A DNA stretch of 64,000 bases from Cardinalis cardinalis. Lineage: Eukaryota; Chordata; Aves; Passeriformes; Cardinalidae. Location: assembly GCA_014549065.1 (NCBI GenBank), contig JACDOX010000332.1, positions 462,328 through 526,327 of the forward strand. Direction: 5' to 3'. Shown one piece after another: positions 1-10,816 of the stretch. Positions within the stretch are counted from its first letter, which is position 1, and each line of letters starts with the position of its first letter. Both the position numbers and the translations under genes were made by a program. The notes beneath the pieces are model-generated. The model was not told where the DNA came from, did not search any database, and saw nothing but the letters and a program-made list of their open reading frames with translations.

Positions 1-314
1 TTAGTCNCTTTACCTGTTGTTAGCCAATCCATTTCCTTGCTGTTTCAGGCCTCACCTGTCTTGGGAAGAGCTGGGAGCTGGCCATTAACAGCAGCTCTTG
101 GGACGGTTTTGAGGGAACTGAAACCAGGCATTGATAATGGGGAGGGCAACTTTGCGCAAATGCATAATTGGCTGCAGCGCTAAGCCTGTGTCCTCTGTGT
201 CCTGTCCTTCCCCGCTCGTTCCCACGCCCCACCTGGTGACCGAGCCTGCTCCAGAGCGAGCAAACGCCCCAGCGCTAATCTCCCTGTGGTGTTGTTTGTC
301 CCCTGCTGTCGCAG

Positions 315-436
315 AGTGTCGCTGTGACAAGGACATGGACACGCTGAGCGGTTACGCCATGTGCCTTCCCAACCTGACGCGGCTGCAGCCCTTCCGCTTC
401 GCCGAGCACCGGCCCATCCTCTGCATCGAGATCAAG
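315..436 (+). CDS. IPPK: IPPK coding exon (CDKDMDTLSGYAMCLPNLTR...EIK)
   Basis: The exon has the acceptor TGTCGCAG and the donor AAG|GTGTGC. It is 122 nt long: two bases complete a codon begun in an exon outside the window, and 40 codons follow, ending in phase 0. It carries the first half (EIK) of the conserved EIKPK motif, whose second half is in the next exon. Confidence 0.95.
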
Positions 437-3400
437 GTGTGCAGGGACAGCCTCGGNGCACGGCGGGTGTTCGTGTTCTTGCACTGCACTCTGGCCCTGC
501 GGCAGCGGGGCAAGGCAGAGCTCGCTGTTTCACTGGGACCCATAGGAGGAAACAGCCCCCTCTCTCTTCCAATTCCCCATCTTTTGAAACTTGGGAAATT
601 CCCAGGTGTTANAGGCTTTTCTGTAGGCTGCAGCAGTTTGGCATGTTGTTATTTTTTAAAATAATTTAGCTTTTAAGTGCTGGAATTTTTTATAATTAAA
701 AAAAAAAAATTAACTTGAAAGATTTGCATATTGTATGCATTTATATTTCTATAGAGAGAGACATTTGTATTTACGATCTTATTTTGTTTGTTTGTTTTAG
801 CCAAAGTGTGGCTTCATTCCTTTTTCCAGCCATGTTTCACAGGAGATAAAGCACAAGGTGTGTCGTTACTGTATGCATCAGCATCTAAAGGTAATTATTA
901 AGTCACCCTGCTTCCCTTTGGCTGTACTGTGCTCTGTTTGCTGTTCCAGGCTTGCTTTCCTGTTGAAACTTGCTCAAATCTCTGATATGACTAAAGCTGG
1001 TAGGAGGATACACAACTGAGTTGCTGGGTGTGAATTTATTTAGTGAGAGATGGAACAAGTTCTGTGGGAAGCTGGAAGCAAACAAAAACAATCTCAGCCT
1101 TTGGGGACTATGAACGCTGTGATTGGGTCAACTCTGATGTGGGACTTCCTTCCCAGATCAGCTCNCCAAGTGCATTCTGTGACTGAGAACAAACAGCACG
1201 TAACAGGCACGGAGTTCATGGACCTGTGCCTGCTGAGACTCTGGAATGGAGTGACTGTGACTCCCTGGGATTTAATGTGACCCTTTCTCCCTTGTGAATG
1301 CAGTTTGAGTGACTTGAGTTAAAAATGACTGGGAAANACCCACAGTGGTCATGAATTTTGTGNTCAAGGTGGTTTAACTGCCCTGACNTCTGAAGGCAGG
1401 ATGTCAGTGCCACAGACCTGGCTGTTGAAATGGGGGAGCTGCTGTTCCAGGCAGAGAGGGTAACAGCAGTGCTCTGGGTTTTCCACAGGTAGCCAATGGA
1501 AAATGGAAGCGACCAAGTAAATATTGCCCATTGGATCTCTTCTCAGGGTAAGGATTCTGTGGTTTTGCCCCCCTTCCCCTCCAAAAAAAATCTGCATTAC
1601 AGATTTCTTGCTTGGATTACTTTGCCTTTCACTAAGGTGCTATGGATGATCAATGCTGGCTTGCCTGGACCTTTACAGTGATTATATAATCTGCTATTTC
1701 CCCCTTACACCTATCTCAGCAATCAGAGCTGCCTTTTGCAGCATAACATTTCACCCAAAAGCTGTTTAGTGTACTCAGATCTGAAGTTCACTTTGCCTTT
1801 GCCATGACCTCAGTGTGAGTAATGTGCTCAGTGCATGTGCTCCTGCCAGGTGTGAACATCCAAAGGCTGTGATGAAACATTCTTGGCTTTGTTTTCCCTA
1901 GAAATAAACAAAGAATGCACTTTGCTTTGAAGAGCTTATTACAGGAGGCACAGAACAACTTGAAAATATTTAAGGTAAAGTTAAATCTCTGCTTGCTTTT
2001 TTTGCCTTGGATTTTAAACAATTTGACTTGAGCATCTCAACAGTCAAGATCTTCTTTCAAACCTACCTAATCAGGCCATCACTGTTGGACCCCATCAAGA
2101 GAAGGAAATGGGGAAGTTCTTAGATTTCAGATGAGGACAGAGAAATAATAATTACCCAGAATTCANAGACTCAGAATATCCTGAGTTAGAAGGACCCATG
2201 GGGATTGTCCAAGTCCAACTCCTGGCCCTCCACAGACANCCCAACAATCCCACCCTGTGGCTGAGAGCATTTTCCAAATGCTCCTGAAGCTCTGGCAGCC
2301 TTGGGGCTGTGACCATTCCCTGGGGAATGAATTAATAGGAAGGAATCACTGAGGAGCAATTAACAGAAAAGGAATCTTAAGGTGACCAAAGTTTTAAAAC
2401 TTTATGTACTGCTTCAGGAAGAAGGAAATGGAGAACTTGGCATGTTGCTGCCAATACTTTGTTTTAGATTCCTGTTAGAGCACTGATGCAGGCCTCACTG
2501 AGGAAGGAAAATGTGGCTTTCCATGACACGTAGGAAAATATGAAGCAGTAACTGATGATTTGTGGAGATTTTCAGATTAATTCTAGGAAACAAGATTACT
2601 TCAATTTATTTCCCCTATTAAATCAACTATTTGAATTACTTAAACTTCTATCAGCTGCCCTCTTTTTGTCCTAGTAAGTAGCTATCACATCTTTTCTGTC
2701 TCCTTTCACAGCCTTCCCTTTGCTGGTCTGAGCTGGTAAAAAAGGGTATTTCACAGGCTGCTTTTTCACTGCTGACATTCAGAAAGAAGTGATAGGAAAN
2801 TGTGCCAAGGATCATTCACCTGTATTGTTCTGATTCCTCACAGGCCATTAAGTTGGGAAAGTAGCACTTGATTTAAACAGTGGTTTTGGTTTTCATTCAG
2901 AGGTTGTTACTGCAGGTTCTGATTAGACTTAAGAGGACAAATCTTTAAGAGATTGGGCATGTTGGGTGTCTGTGTGCAGATTGTTACCATAGGAAAGGTA
3001 ATAACACTTTCCTATGCTTAAAGTACTAGACCTGATGCTCTGAATATCTCAGTATGAATAACTTGACTTCCCGATGTGCCTAAAAACATCCTTTTCTCCT
3101 TGTTGCAGAATGGGGAACTAATTTATGGCTGTAAGGATGACCAGGACTGTGTCTGTGACTGGAATGAACTTGCTCGTCACCTCAAACCTTTCTTTTTCCC
3201 TTGCAACGGGCTGGCCAGCGGCCCCCAGTGCACAAGGACGGTGGTCAAGGAGCTGATCCACGTCATCACCATGGCGCTGCTGAGCAGCACCGACTCCTGC
3301 AGGGCAGGAGACATGAAGACAGTTCCCATCTCACAAGGGAGAAGCTACTGTGAAGCAAGTGCTTTTAATAAGGAGCTAGTAAGAAATGGTAAGGGATAAT

Positions 3401-6400
3401 TTGGACAATAAAAACTGTCCATCATTTACTGTTTGTGGAACCCCAGAGTGGTGAGGGTTGGAAGGGAATTTCACAGGCCACNCAGTCCAGCCCCCTGCCA
3501 TGGGCAGGAGCACCTCCCACCAGAGCAGCTTTCTCAGAGCCTTGCCTGATGTAACAATTCAGATCTTTGTCTCTTGGTTATAAATACTGATATGAGAATG
3601 GAAATGGGAATTCTGGTGGCATTTAAAAAAAGAGTTCTGAGCTGCNTAGCTCCCAGATAATTGTTCATATTATGTGATGTGGTAGTGACCACTTCCAGCA
3701 CTGTATCTAATAAATAAATAAAAATAAATTCAGGAGGTGGTACAGCAAAAAGGGAAGAAAATAGCAGTTTGAGCTGAGAACAATCATAGGTATTCCAAAT
3801 GAGTGAGGAATTTTTATGTTGCATGTGATGAAGTTGGGCTGCTTTGGCTGGTTTATTACAACTCCTGTACTTTGCCTTTCTCTGCTCCTCCTGTCAACCA
3901 TCACCAGGGCACAGCTCATGTTCTTTTCTTCAGCTGCTCTTCTCCTGGTGAAGAGAGGTCTGAATACCAGAGGGAAGAGGAATGGGAAGTGAGAGTAGGA
4001 AAATTGTAAATTATTTTAACTCCTCAGTGCATAAGTTCTGTAAAGCTCTAATTATTCAAGATGCTGCCAGTTATTCTAATTATACAAACACATTTCTTTC
4101 TCTGCTTTTGAGGAAGACCTTTTTCACTGCCCATGGTTTGTTGTAGTGCTGGAGAAGGAGCTGTCCTAGAGAAATTAGAGCAAATACAATTCATTACACT
4201 GTATAAAAAAGACCCCAGAGCTGAAATGCTGAATTGCTGTCAGCAGTTGANACTGTTCAAAGTGCATTTGTGGTGGCTTCAAACTCAGATGAGAAATTTC
4301 TCTTGTGGACTCAAAATGAGGAGATTGCAGTGGATGTGGNTGTGCTTTGCTGTTTGTTTTTTTAGGTAGTTTGTAGAGTTGAATACCAGGTGTTTTCAGT
4401 CCCAGATGAGCTGTTTANATGTGCAGGTCAGTACCTGCACCTTGCACTTGTGTTTGGAAACGGAAGTGTTTTGAGGTTTCCCCCTACCTGTGACTGGACA
4501 AAAAANTATTTGGACTTTTAAACAAGCACATGTAATGGCAAATGGAAGTTAAGAGTTGTGTCTGCCTTATTTTAAAATGCATTTTCTTCTAGGTAAACAT
4601 AAGTTGGAAAGCTCTGGTTTACCGAGGGGTTGTCTCCTTTATAAAACCCTTCAGGCTCAGATGCTTGACATGCTGGATATTGAAGGACTCTATCCTTTGT
4701 ACAGTAGAGTTGAACAGTACTTGGAGGAATTTCCTGAAGAGAGGTAAGACTTGGTGGCTTTTCTTTGCAGTCCTGAGTAACCAGGGCTGCAGGCAGGGTT
4801 GGCTCTGTGCCCACACTCTGTTCTGCTGTACAACCTTCCTTCATGGCACTGCATGTTCTGAATTTCTACCTGAACTTCCAGCTCATGTTGGTCACTTTGG
4901 CCTGGATTTTAAAGTAATGATTATGGAAAGTTCACAACACGCTAAGAGAGGAGAACACACTCTCATACTGGGGGTTGTGTATTTGTGTATTTGCAGAAAG
5001 GTGCAGTGGAAGGGGTGGTTTCTGCTGTCCCCAGTACCTGCAGAGCTGGGAGTGTCTGCAGGGATAATGATGTTCTGCAAGGATGAATGCAAGCTGCTGT
5101 GGTTTTTTTCTCAAATAAGGTTTATTAGTGTAATTATAATTGCTCCAAGCAGCCTCCACTGGGGTGCTGTTCCCCTCCTGTGCTCACACGAGGGCACTCT
5201 GGCTTCACTCAGGAGCTGCTGCTGCTTGTGCAGAGCACTGGAAAACGTGTTCTTGGATCTGTGGGGGTTTGTGTGGGACAGACTCCCCTGGGAGGGTTCA
5301 GCTTCTCAGCAGGGGCTCAGCTGTTCAAAGGGGGAAAGGAGGAGCCCAGGACACCCCCATTAGCACATGGTGTTGGAGCAGGGCCCTGTCAGATATGCTT
5401 CTGCCCCCAGTTTATACTTCTTATGTACAAAATAATATACATACAAAAATAGATATCAAGATATTATTATATATGTCTTATATATGTATTTTCAGCAAGG
5501 CTTCTGGAGCCCCTGCAGACTGCTACAAATTTTGAAACTAACCCATTTTTTTTGCAAAAACCCCACAATTTTGCAGTGATACAGAGCTGGCCGTGGATTA
5601 AGAATGATTCATGTTTATAAAACCCCACACAAGCCAGATCCTAAGCAGCAGCAAATCTTGAGTGATTTGAGAATAGCAGGGACTGTTGTGATGTTGGCTG
5701 GCAGTGGGTTAATACTTGGATATGTTTATCAGTGCTGTTGTTGGGTTGTTCTAATCTGAGTGTCTGGGCTGCTGAGGAAAGATCACACTGAAAACCAGCA
5801 CATCATTTTGGCTGTCTGTAAATCTTCTTTTAACATTTATTTAGAAGTACATTACAGATAGATGGACCTTACAATGAAGCGTTTTATGAGAAGCTGCTGG
5901 ACCTTTCCCTGGAAGATGATGGGACAGTGGCATTTGCATTAACAAAGGTACTTCTCATCTTCTGAGGTTGTTTGGTCTGTCAGTGTTAATTCACCTCTCA
6001 CTGAAAGGGCTGGATAATGGATGGAGGCAGCACTGCTGGTTTGTTNGGGTCTGTGCAGTTAAAGTGCTTCCTTGTGTCAGGGTGCATCTTTATAGCAGAA
6101 GCAGTTAAAAACAAACTTGTAGCACCAGTTCCCGAGAGAAAACTAAAACTGTTTATTTACTTTTTAAACGGAGGAAGCATTTGCAGGAACTGGTGCTGTT
6201 TGGCCTTTAGGAGCATGATCTGCAGGAAATAAACCTGACTCTTANACAGGATGCTGCAAAAGCACCTGCTCCTGCCAACCTTCTGTTCCAGAGAGAATTT
6301 CCTGCTCTTAAAGTGCCAACATACCAAGACAGGGAGTGCAGTGCTGCTTTTTGTAAGGAACAGGATGCTTTATTCAGGAAAACAACAATCTAAGAGAAAA

Positions 6401-7726
6401 TGTGTGTTACTTTCTGTTGTACAGGTGCAGCAGTACAGAATAGCAATGACTGCTAAAGACTGCTCCATCATGATTGCCCTTTCCCCCTGCCTGCAAGATG
6501 AATGGTAAGAGCTGCCTGTACCTGCTTTGGAATGGCTCCAGTCGTTTAGAAATTGGGATATTTGTACTGTTCAGGCAATTCAATCACTTTAAAAAAGTGT
6601 GGGATGTGTGTTGGGGGGTGGTGTGTCCAAATACTTGGCTGTGAGCATTTTAGTATAGTTCTGATTTAAGACATTTATGACCAATGTCTCTTTCTAAAGA
6701 GTTTTAAGTTCATCAAAAGGATCAAAGTTTTGTATTTATTCCCTTCTTAAACTTTGAATTGACTGTTCATAGTAGCTCTGGATGGTTTTAACTAGGTACA
6801 ATTTTTCTGCCTTGGTGTTCTCATAGGAGAGATTTTTCAAGCTGAGTTGCCTTTAATGGCCTAGTTAGANTAAAACCAAGGCAATAATCAAGAGGTGACA
6901 GCTTTGGCTGTCAGGCAGGAGGCTTTGCCACAATATTATCCCTTTTGGTTTGTGTCAGCAGTGCTAATCTGTTCTTCTGCAGGGGGCTTTGCTTCACCAG
7001 AGCCCTTTTATTTTTAGAGAATGCTGTTTTCTGCATTTGTCCTGCAGTTCTCCAGTGCAGTGTTAGTGGTGGACATGACTTGTGCAATGGCTGACTTCAG
7101 AACTCCTCCATCCCTTTGCATGCTTGGACAGCACACTAAATGTTTTATTACCTTGAGCCTCAGTAAGAGTTGCAGTCCCTTTTCTGCTTTTGCTGTTAAT
7201 AAGGCTGTTGCTTTGTATGCACCACCTAGAAACAGCTTAGATTTGCTAAGTACAGTAAATGAGAGTAAATGTTTGCCTTCAGCTGTGTGGAAGCTGAAAG
7301 GAAAACGAAGAGATGCCAGCAAGGTCCCATCAGGACTGGTAAAGCTGGAGTTTCCTAAGTGCTACATTAGCTGCAGTTTATTTTCTTGGGCTCCCACAAA
7401 AGTCCTAAGATAAACATTAGAGTCACTTCTGTAAAGGGACACATAAATTACAAATACTGGTTTCAGTGACTCAGATGTGCAATGTGGTTTTATTTTCCAG
7501 CTCTGAGCAAAGACCTGTGGTACTGACATCCAAATCCAGATTCACCTTCTCTGTTTCTGTGCTGGACCTGGACCTGAAGCCCTATGAAAGCATCCCCCAC
7601 CAGTACAAACTTGATGGTGAAATAGTCAATTATTACCTGAAAAATGTACAGGCCAAAGAGGACCCAGTTATGTCCAACCTCTTCAAGGAGAATGAAGACT
7701 GCACATTAGTTCTCCATAAAGTGTAA
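315..7726 (+). CDS. IPPK: IPPK, inositol-pentakisphosphate 2-kinase (3' part, nine coding exons)
   Basis: This enzyme phosphorylates the 2-position of inositol pentakisphosphate to give inositol hexakisphosphate (phytate), in the nucleus and cytoplasm. Nine exons join in frame: 315-436, 801-890, 1489-1547, 1902-1974, 3109-3388, 4593-4743, 5845-5947, 6425-6504 and 7501-7726. They total 1184 nt, about 394 codons plus the stop, all with AG acceptors and GT donors. The translation follows vertebrate IPPK closely: CDKDMDTLSGYAMCLPNLTR, the family EIKPKCGF motif (split by the first intron), CRYCMHQH, NGLASGP, EGLYPLY, AMTAKDCSIMI, DLDLKPYESIPHQYKLDG and the C-terminal DCTLVLHKV. The human protein is about 490 aa, so roughly the first 98 residues, with the start codon, lie left of the window. 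No frameshift or internal stop is seen. Identification is by recalled family sequence, with high certainty. Confidence 0.97.
801..890 (+). CDS. IPPK: IPPK coding exon (PKCGFIPFSS...CRYCMHQHLK)
   Basis: The exon is 90 nt, or 30 codons, phase 0 at both ends. The acceptor is TTGTTTTAG and the donor AAG|GTAATT. It encodes the rest of the EIKPK motif and the Cys/His-rich CRYCMHQH segment. Confidence 0.96.
1489..1547 (+). CDS. IPPK: IPPK coding exon (VANGKWKRPSKYCPLDLFSG)
   Basis: The exon is 59 nt between TTCCACAG and the donor G|GTAAGG. It matches the family segment KYCPLDL(Y/F)SG and ends in phase 2, completed by the A at 1902. Confidence 0.93.
1902..1974 (+). CDS. IPPK: IPPK coding exon (NKQRMHFALKSLLQEAQNNL)
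   Basis: The exon is 73 nt with acceptor TTTCCCTAG and donor AAG|GTAAAG. One base completes the glycine codon from the previous exon and 24 codons follow, ending in KIFK. Confidence 0.95.
2165..2345 (-). repeat. CR1 LINE 3' fragment
   Basis: Reads on the plus strand as the reverse complement of a CR1 3' region: CCTGAGTTAGAAGGACCCA, then ACAATCCCACCCTGTG and TCTGGCAGCCTTGGGGCTGT. It is diverged and lies in an IPPK intron. The same subfamily motif recurs at 48715-48970. Confidence 0.75.
3109..3388 (+). CDS. IPPK: IPPK coding exon (NGELIYGCKD...KELVRN)
   Basis: The exon is 280 nt (93 codons plus one base), with acceptor TTGTTGCAG and donor ATG|GTAAGG. It holds the conserved HLKPFFFPCNGLASGPQCTR block. 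A less conserved linker follows, differing from human after the ITMALLSS segment. Confidence 0.95.
3433..3550 (-). repeat. CR1 LINE 3' fragment
   Basis: The plus strand shows GTGAGGGTTGGAAGGGAATT, CCCCCTGCCATGGGCAGG and AGCACCTCCCACCAGAGCAG. This is the reverse complement of the CR1 3' end, 45 bases after an IPPK donor site. Confidence 0.75.
4593..4743 (+). CDS. IPPK: IPPK coding exon (SGLPRGCLLYKTLQ...EEFPEE)
   Basis: The exon is 151 nt with acceptor TTCTTCTAG and donor AG|GTAAGA. It encodes GCLLYKTLQAQMLDMLDIEG and LYPLYSRVEQYLEEFPEE, nearly identical to human IPPK. Confidence 0.96.
5845..5947 (+). CDS. IPPK: IPPK coding exon (STLQIDGPYNEAF...AFALTK)
   Basis: The exon is 103 nt: one base completes an Arg codon and 34 codons follow. 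The acceptor is TTTATTTAG and the donor AAG|GTACTT. It carries the conserved LLDLSLEDDGTVAFALTK segment. Confidence 0.96.
6425..6504 (+). CDS. IPPK: IPPK coding exon (VQQYRIAMTAKDCSIMIALS)
   Basis: The exon is 80 nt with acceptor TTGTACAG and donor TG|GTAAGA. It holds the invariant AMTAKDCSIMIALSPCLQD stretch of the kinase. Confidence 0.96.
7501..7726 (+). CDS. IPPK: IPPK terminal coding exon (DLDLKPYESIPHQYKLDG...LHKV stop)
   Basis: The exon starts after TATTTTCCAG and ends at TAA 7724-7726. It encodes SVLDLDLKPYESIPHQYKLD and the C-terminus DCTLVLHKV, which matches the human C-terminus. Confidence 0.97.
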
Positions 7727-10474
7727 CCGTTCCCTTAAGGTTATTTTTATTCAAACACATGAGAAAGTGAAAGATTATTGGAATACAGTTATGGTGATTT
7801 TTTTTCCTTTTCTGTTGTGTTCAGTGCATTTTTCAGCTGTGAATGTTTTTGCTTTATGAAATGATTTCTAATGGGTAATGCCTTCTCAGAGAGCTGGGAT
7901 AGCACTAAGCCACATGTTTGCTAGATAACCTTAATGAATGTATTTAATGTGACAGAACAGGTAATGTGCCATACCTTGGAACTAGAGGACAGATCAACTT
8001 AATATGGAAAGCCTACTTCCTTAGAATTGAAAGAGCACAGAATGAAAGGTTTCCTGAAGTATTGCACTAACATAGAAAGCCTAATTACTAACAAGAGAAT
8101 TACCTTGGACCCTGTGCTTTGAGTCTCCCTCATCCCTACTAAAGGAGGGAATGCTCTGGCACAACCTGTACAACACTTCAGCATTAATCCACTGGAAATG
8201 CAACCATGCAGTGGCTGCTCTGTGGAACTGCCCTGGCACTGCAGAACATTTCAGCACTAATGCATGGACTAGGAACACCAGGCTGCCTCCAGAAGCTGTG
8301 TGATCACCTTGTATCTACCTAAAGCTTCTGAAACAAAGTGCAAAGGGTTAAGGTAAGCAACCTTGAGTTTTACATGATAGTTGGGCTTAACTCACCTGCC
8401 ATGCTGGTTTTTATTGTCTATACATGATATGCTGCTATTGGAGGTGAAACCACAGCTTGCTCTTGCCTAATTTAAATTGAGCTCTAAGAAGAATATGTTC
8501 TGAGTTTTACAGGTCGTTTCAGGTCTTTCAGATTGTGTCAAAATTGGCATACTACACTGATGCCCCACACACTGCCTAGCATGAGCAGCTGCTTTCAGGC
8601 TCTTCTGCTGTAATGACACAGGAAGAAGGTGACAGAACCCCATTTTCTTCCCTGCAGTGGGTCAGTCTTGTGCCAGGGTGAGCTTGTGGCAGTGCTGCAG
8701 ATGAGCAGTGCTTTGTGCAGGTGAAGGCTGGGGAGCTGCTGCAGCAAAGCCATCCTTGGGGAAGATCCTGAGCTGGAACTGAAGGCTCTGTCCAAACCTG
8801 AGGGTGCAGTGATAAAATCTGCAGCTCTGTTTCCCTCAAGGATCACAGCCCCTGAATGGTGCAGAGATACTCCTCCAGCCCCAGTGAGCAGNTCTTACCT
8901 GGATACAGCCTGTGCTTACCAGTAATGGTGTTCAGGGTCCTAAATACAGATTTATATTGGGACCTCAGGGTAACCTTTGAATTGTTCCACTTTACCTGAA
9001 ATTCAAAAATTGGACCCCCTGGACCTTGGCACAACTCAGGGAAGAAAAGTGAAACACAGAGCCACCACTGTCCCTGTGCCAGAGAGCTGAGCTGGCAGTG
9101 CTGGCACCCAGTGCCAGGAGCCCTTCTGGGGCAGGGCCTGGGATGTGAGACTGCAGCAGTGCAATGAGCTGGCAGCAGGAATAACCCCCTCTTCCCAAAG
9201 AAAACCTGGAGGAGAGCTCCTTACAAATCCAGAAACCCTCCAGCTATTAGAAAGAGGAGGAAGGAAGGACCCTGCACAGCTGGGAAGTTTCCAGGTTTTT
9301 ATGCTGTAACTTTACACACAATTCATATGCAAACAGCAGTGTCTGTGCTGAGCAGTTTCATTTCCAGGCGAGGAGGAGGGAGCTAAAGATGAACTGAAGG
9401 TTACACAAAACTGGCTCAACCAGTTCCATGTCAGTGGAGAAGTAGGAAGNAATTTTGCCTGAGTACTGGATTCCAAACTTGAAATGAGCCTGCCTTATCT
9501 GCCAAGACAGAGCTGCCATTCATCAAAACCCCATCTCTGGTGTTGCTCAGAGCCTGGCAGAACCCGGGCTCTGGTCTGTCAGTTTCTCCTAACCTACCAG
9601 AACAGTGGGAGACCATTTCAGTGATCAAATAGTGGATGATTACATTTATGGGATTAGAAACACACTGTTGCTTTAGTTCAGACTTCACCTCTTTCCCCAT
9701 TGCTGCATGGGGTGGGTGGTTGTGCTCCAGCAGCTCTGGCCTTGGAAAGGAGGGCCCAGAGCTGCTGGCTTTGGGCTCTTGGTTCCAGGAACTGTTTGTT
9801 ACTCCCCACCTGAGAAGTTCCTGACTTCAGTCACATCACCCTGGCTGGGGTGCAGTGCTAGTGCAGAGCAGGAACTCCTGCAAACACTGAGAGTTCCCAG
9901 ATGGGCTCATGGCACAGCTGATAGAATTGAAAAGAGAGGCAAGACATTTGTCTGATCTGTTTTATTTCTTCAGGGGTGAATGTGTGAGAGGTGATGCTTT
10001 GGTAATGTGTTGTCAGGATTTCCTCCTGAAACCAGAAATGCAAAGGAAGGGCTGCAGGGGGCAGGAGGTGACTGGCTCACCTGTTCCCAGGGGTGCCATG
10101 GGCCTCTCTGGGTTAGATTAACGCTGTCTCAACACACATTGTGGAACAAAGTTACTTCATACAGTTACCTTCGGGTTTTTTAGCATTGTATGTCTTTGAA
10201 ATCTTCAAATTGTCTTCTTCCACCCTAATTTAATGAGAAAGCTGTTTAACTCTTAGTTCTAGGAGTCTCTTACTGTTCTTTTGTCATTTTAAAATCACTG
10301 TACTTTTACAGAGCTGTGAAATGAATTGGATTTTTATGGACTTGATTTTGACAGTGCATGATCTTTTAACAATTTCCAGGTATCTAGAAAATGTTAAGAA
10401 GATAAACCACTCTGGTACATTAATGATTCAGAAAGATAAATTTATAATGAAATCACTCTGTACATGTAACTATT

Positions 10475-10512
10475 TTATTTGGCATTTTTGTATTTAAATG
10501 GCTGTATTTATT
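10475..10512 (-). terminator. Candidate CENPP polyadenylation signals (AATAAA on minus strand at 10512-10507 and 10480-10475)
   Basis: Two AATAAA hexamers on the minus strand lie 183-220 bases after the CENPP stop. Use of either would make the CENPP 3' UTR overlap the last 100-150 bases of the inferred IPPK 3' UTR. This is inference from hexamers only. Confidence 0.4.
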
Positions 10513-10612
10513 TTCATGTCATGACAATTTATATATAACGTGCCATAATTGTACAGATAGCATGTTTTATGAGTATGGTTTCTAAATGGAAAATAACTTA
10601 ATGTTTATATTC

Positions 10613-10618
10613 AATAAA
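10613..10618 (+). terminator. Polyadenylation signal AATAAA, probably of IPPK
   Basis: This is a canonical hexamer about 2.9 kb after the IPPK stop codon and 77 bases before the CENPP stop codon on the other strand. It is the only convincing plus-strand signal between the two genes. Confidence 0.6.
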
Positions 10619-10694
10619 ATTACAGACCGTGTAACACAATATCTTAATTAAAACTACTTTTGAAATTGCTGCCTGGTGTAAGCAATGCTGGCAT

Positions 10695-10816
10695 TCACTT
10701 TCCTGAGCCCAGCACCTGGATCAGGTTCTCGATGGCTGCCTCGATGCCGAAGAGCCGGAGCGCGCTGCGGAAGCTGCCGGGGATGCTCTCCACACTCCTC
10801 ATGCTCTGCTCCAGCA
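10695..10816 (-). CDS. CENPP: CENPP terminal coding exon (LEQSMRSVESIPGSFRSALR...GSGK stop)
   Basis: The exon is 122 nt, minus strand, acceptor TTGTCCTGCAG, ending at TGA (10697-10695). The FGIEAAIENLIQ helix matches human LGIEAALESLIK. It is much more GC-rich than its flanks. Confidence 0.93.

Larger units (their letters stand above)
437..7500 (+). other. IPPK introns
   Basis: The eight introns between the IPPK exons (437-800, 891-1488, 1548-1901, 1975-3108, 3389-4592, 4744-5844, 5948-6424, 6505-7500) hold two CR1 remnants described separately and an AT-rich tract at about 5420-5490. I see no other gene. The open frames here, up to 130 codons, show no protein features. Confidence 0.8.
7727..10640 (+). 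other. IPPK: Probable IPPK 3' UTR
   Basis: No intact AATAAA was noticed after the stop codon until 10613-10618 (TTCAATAAAATTACAG), so the 3' UTR is inferred to run about 2.9 kb. The last 500 bases (about 10130-10640) are AT-rich and U-rich, with CPE-like TTTTAT and TGTACAT/TGTACAG words of the kind found in long regulated 3' UTRs. The middle part (8580-10100) is more GC-rich with short spurious ORFs. The exact end is inferred. Confidence 0.6.

Noticed and set aside
4665..5363. The longest single open frame of the plus strand (232 codons).
   Set aside because: It overlaps a real IPPK exon in the wrong frame and runs on into intron. It has no domain or conserved motif.
7021..7413. A 130-codon plus-strand open frame and a 102-codon one on the other strand.
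   Set aside because: Both lie in the last IPPK intron with low-complexity, featureless peptides and no splice or conservation support.
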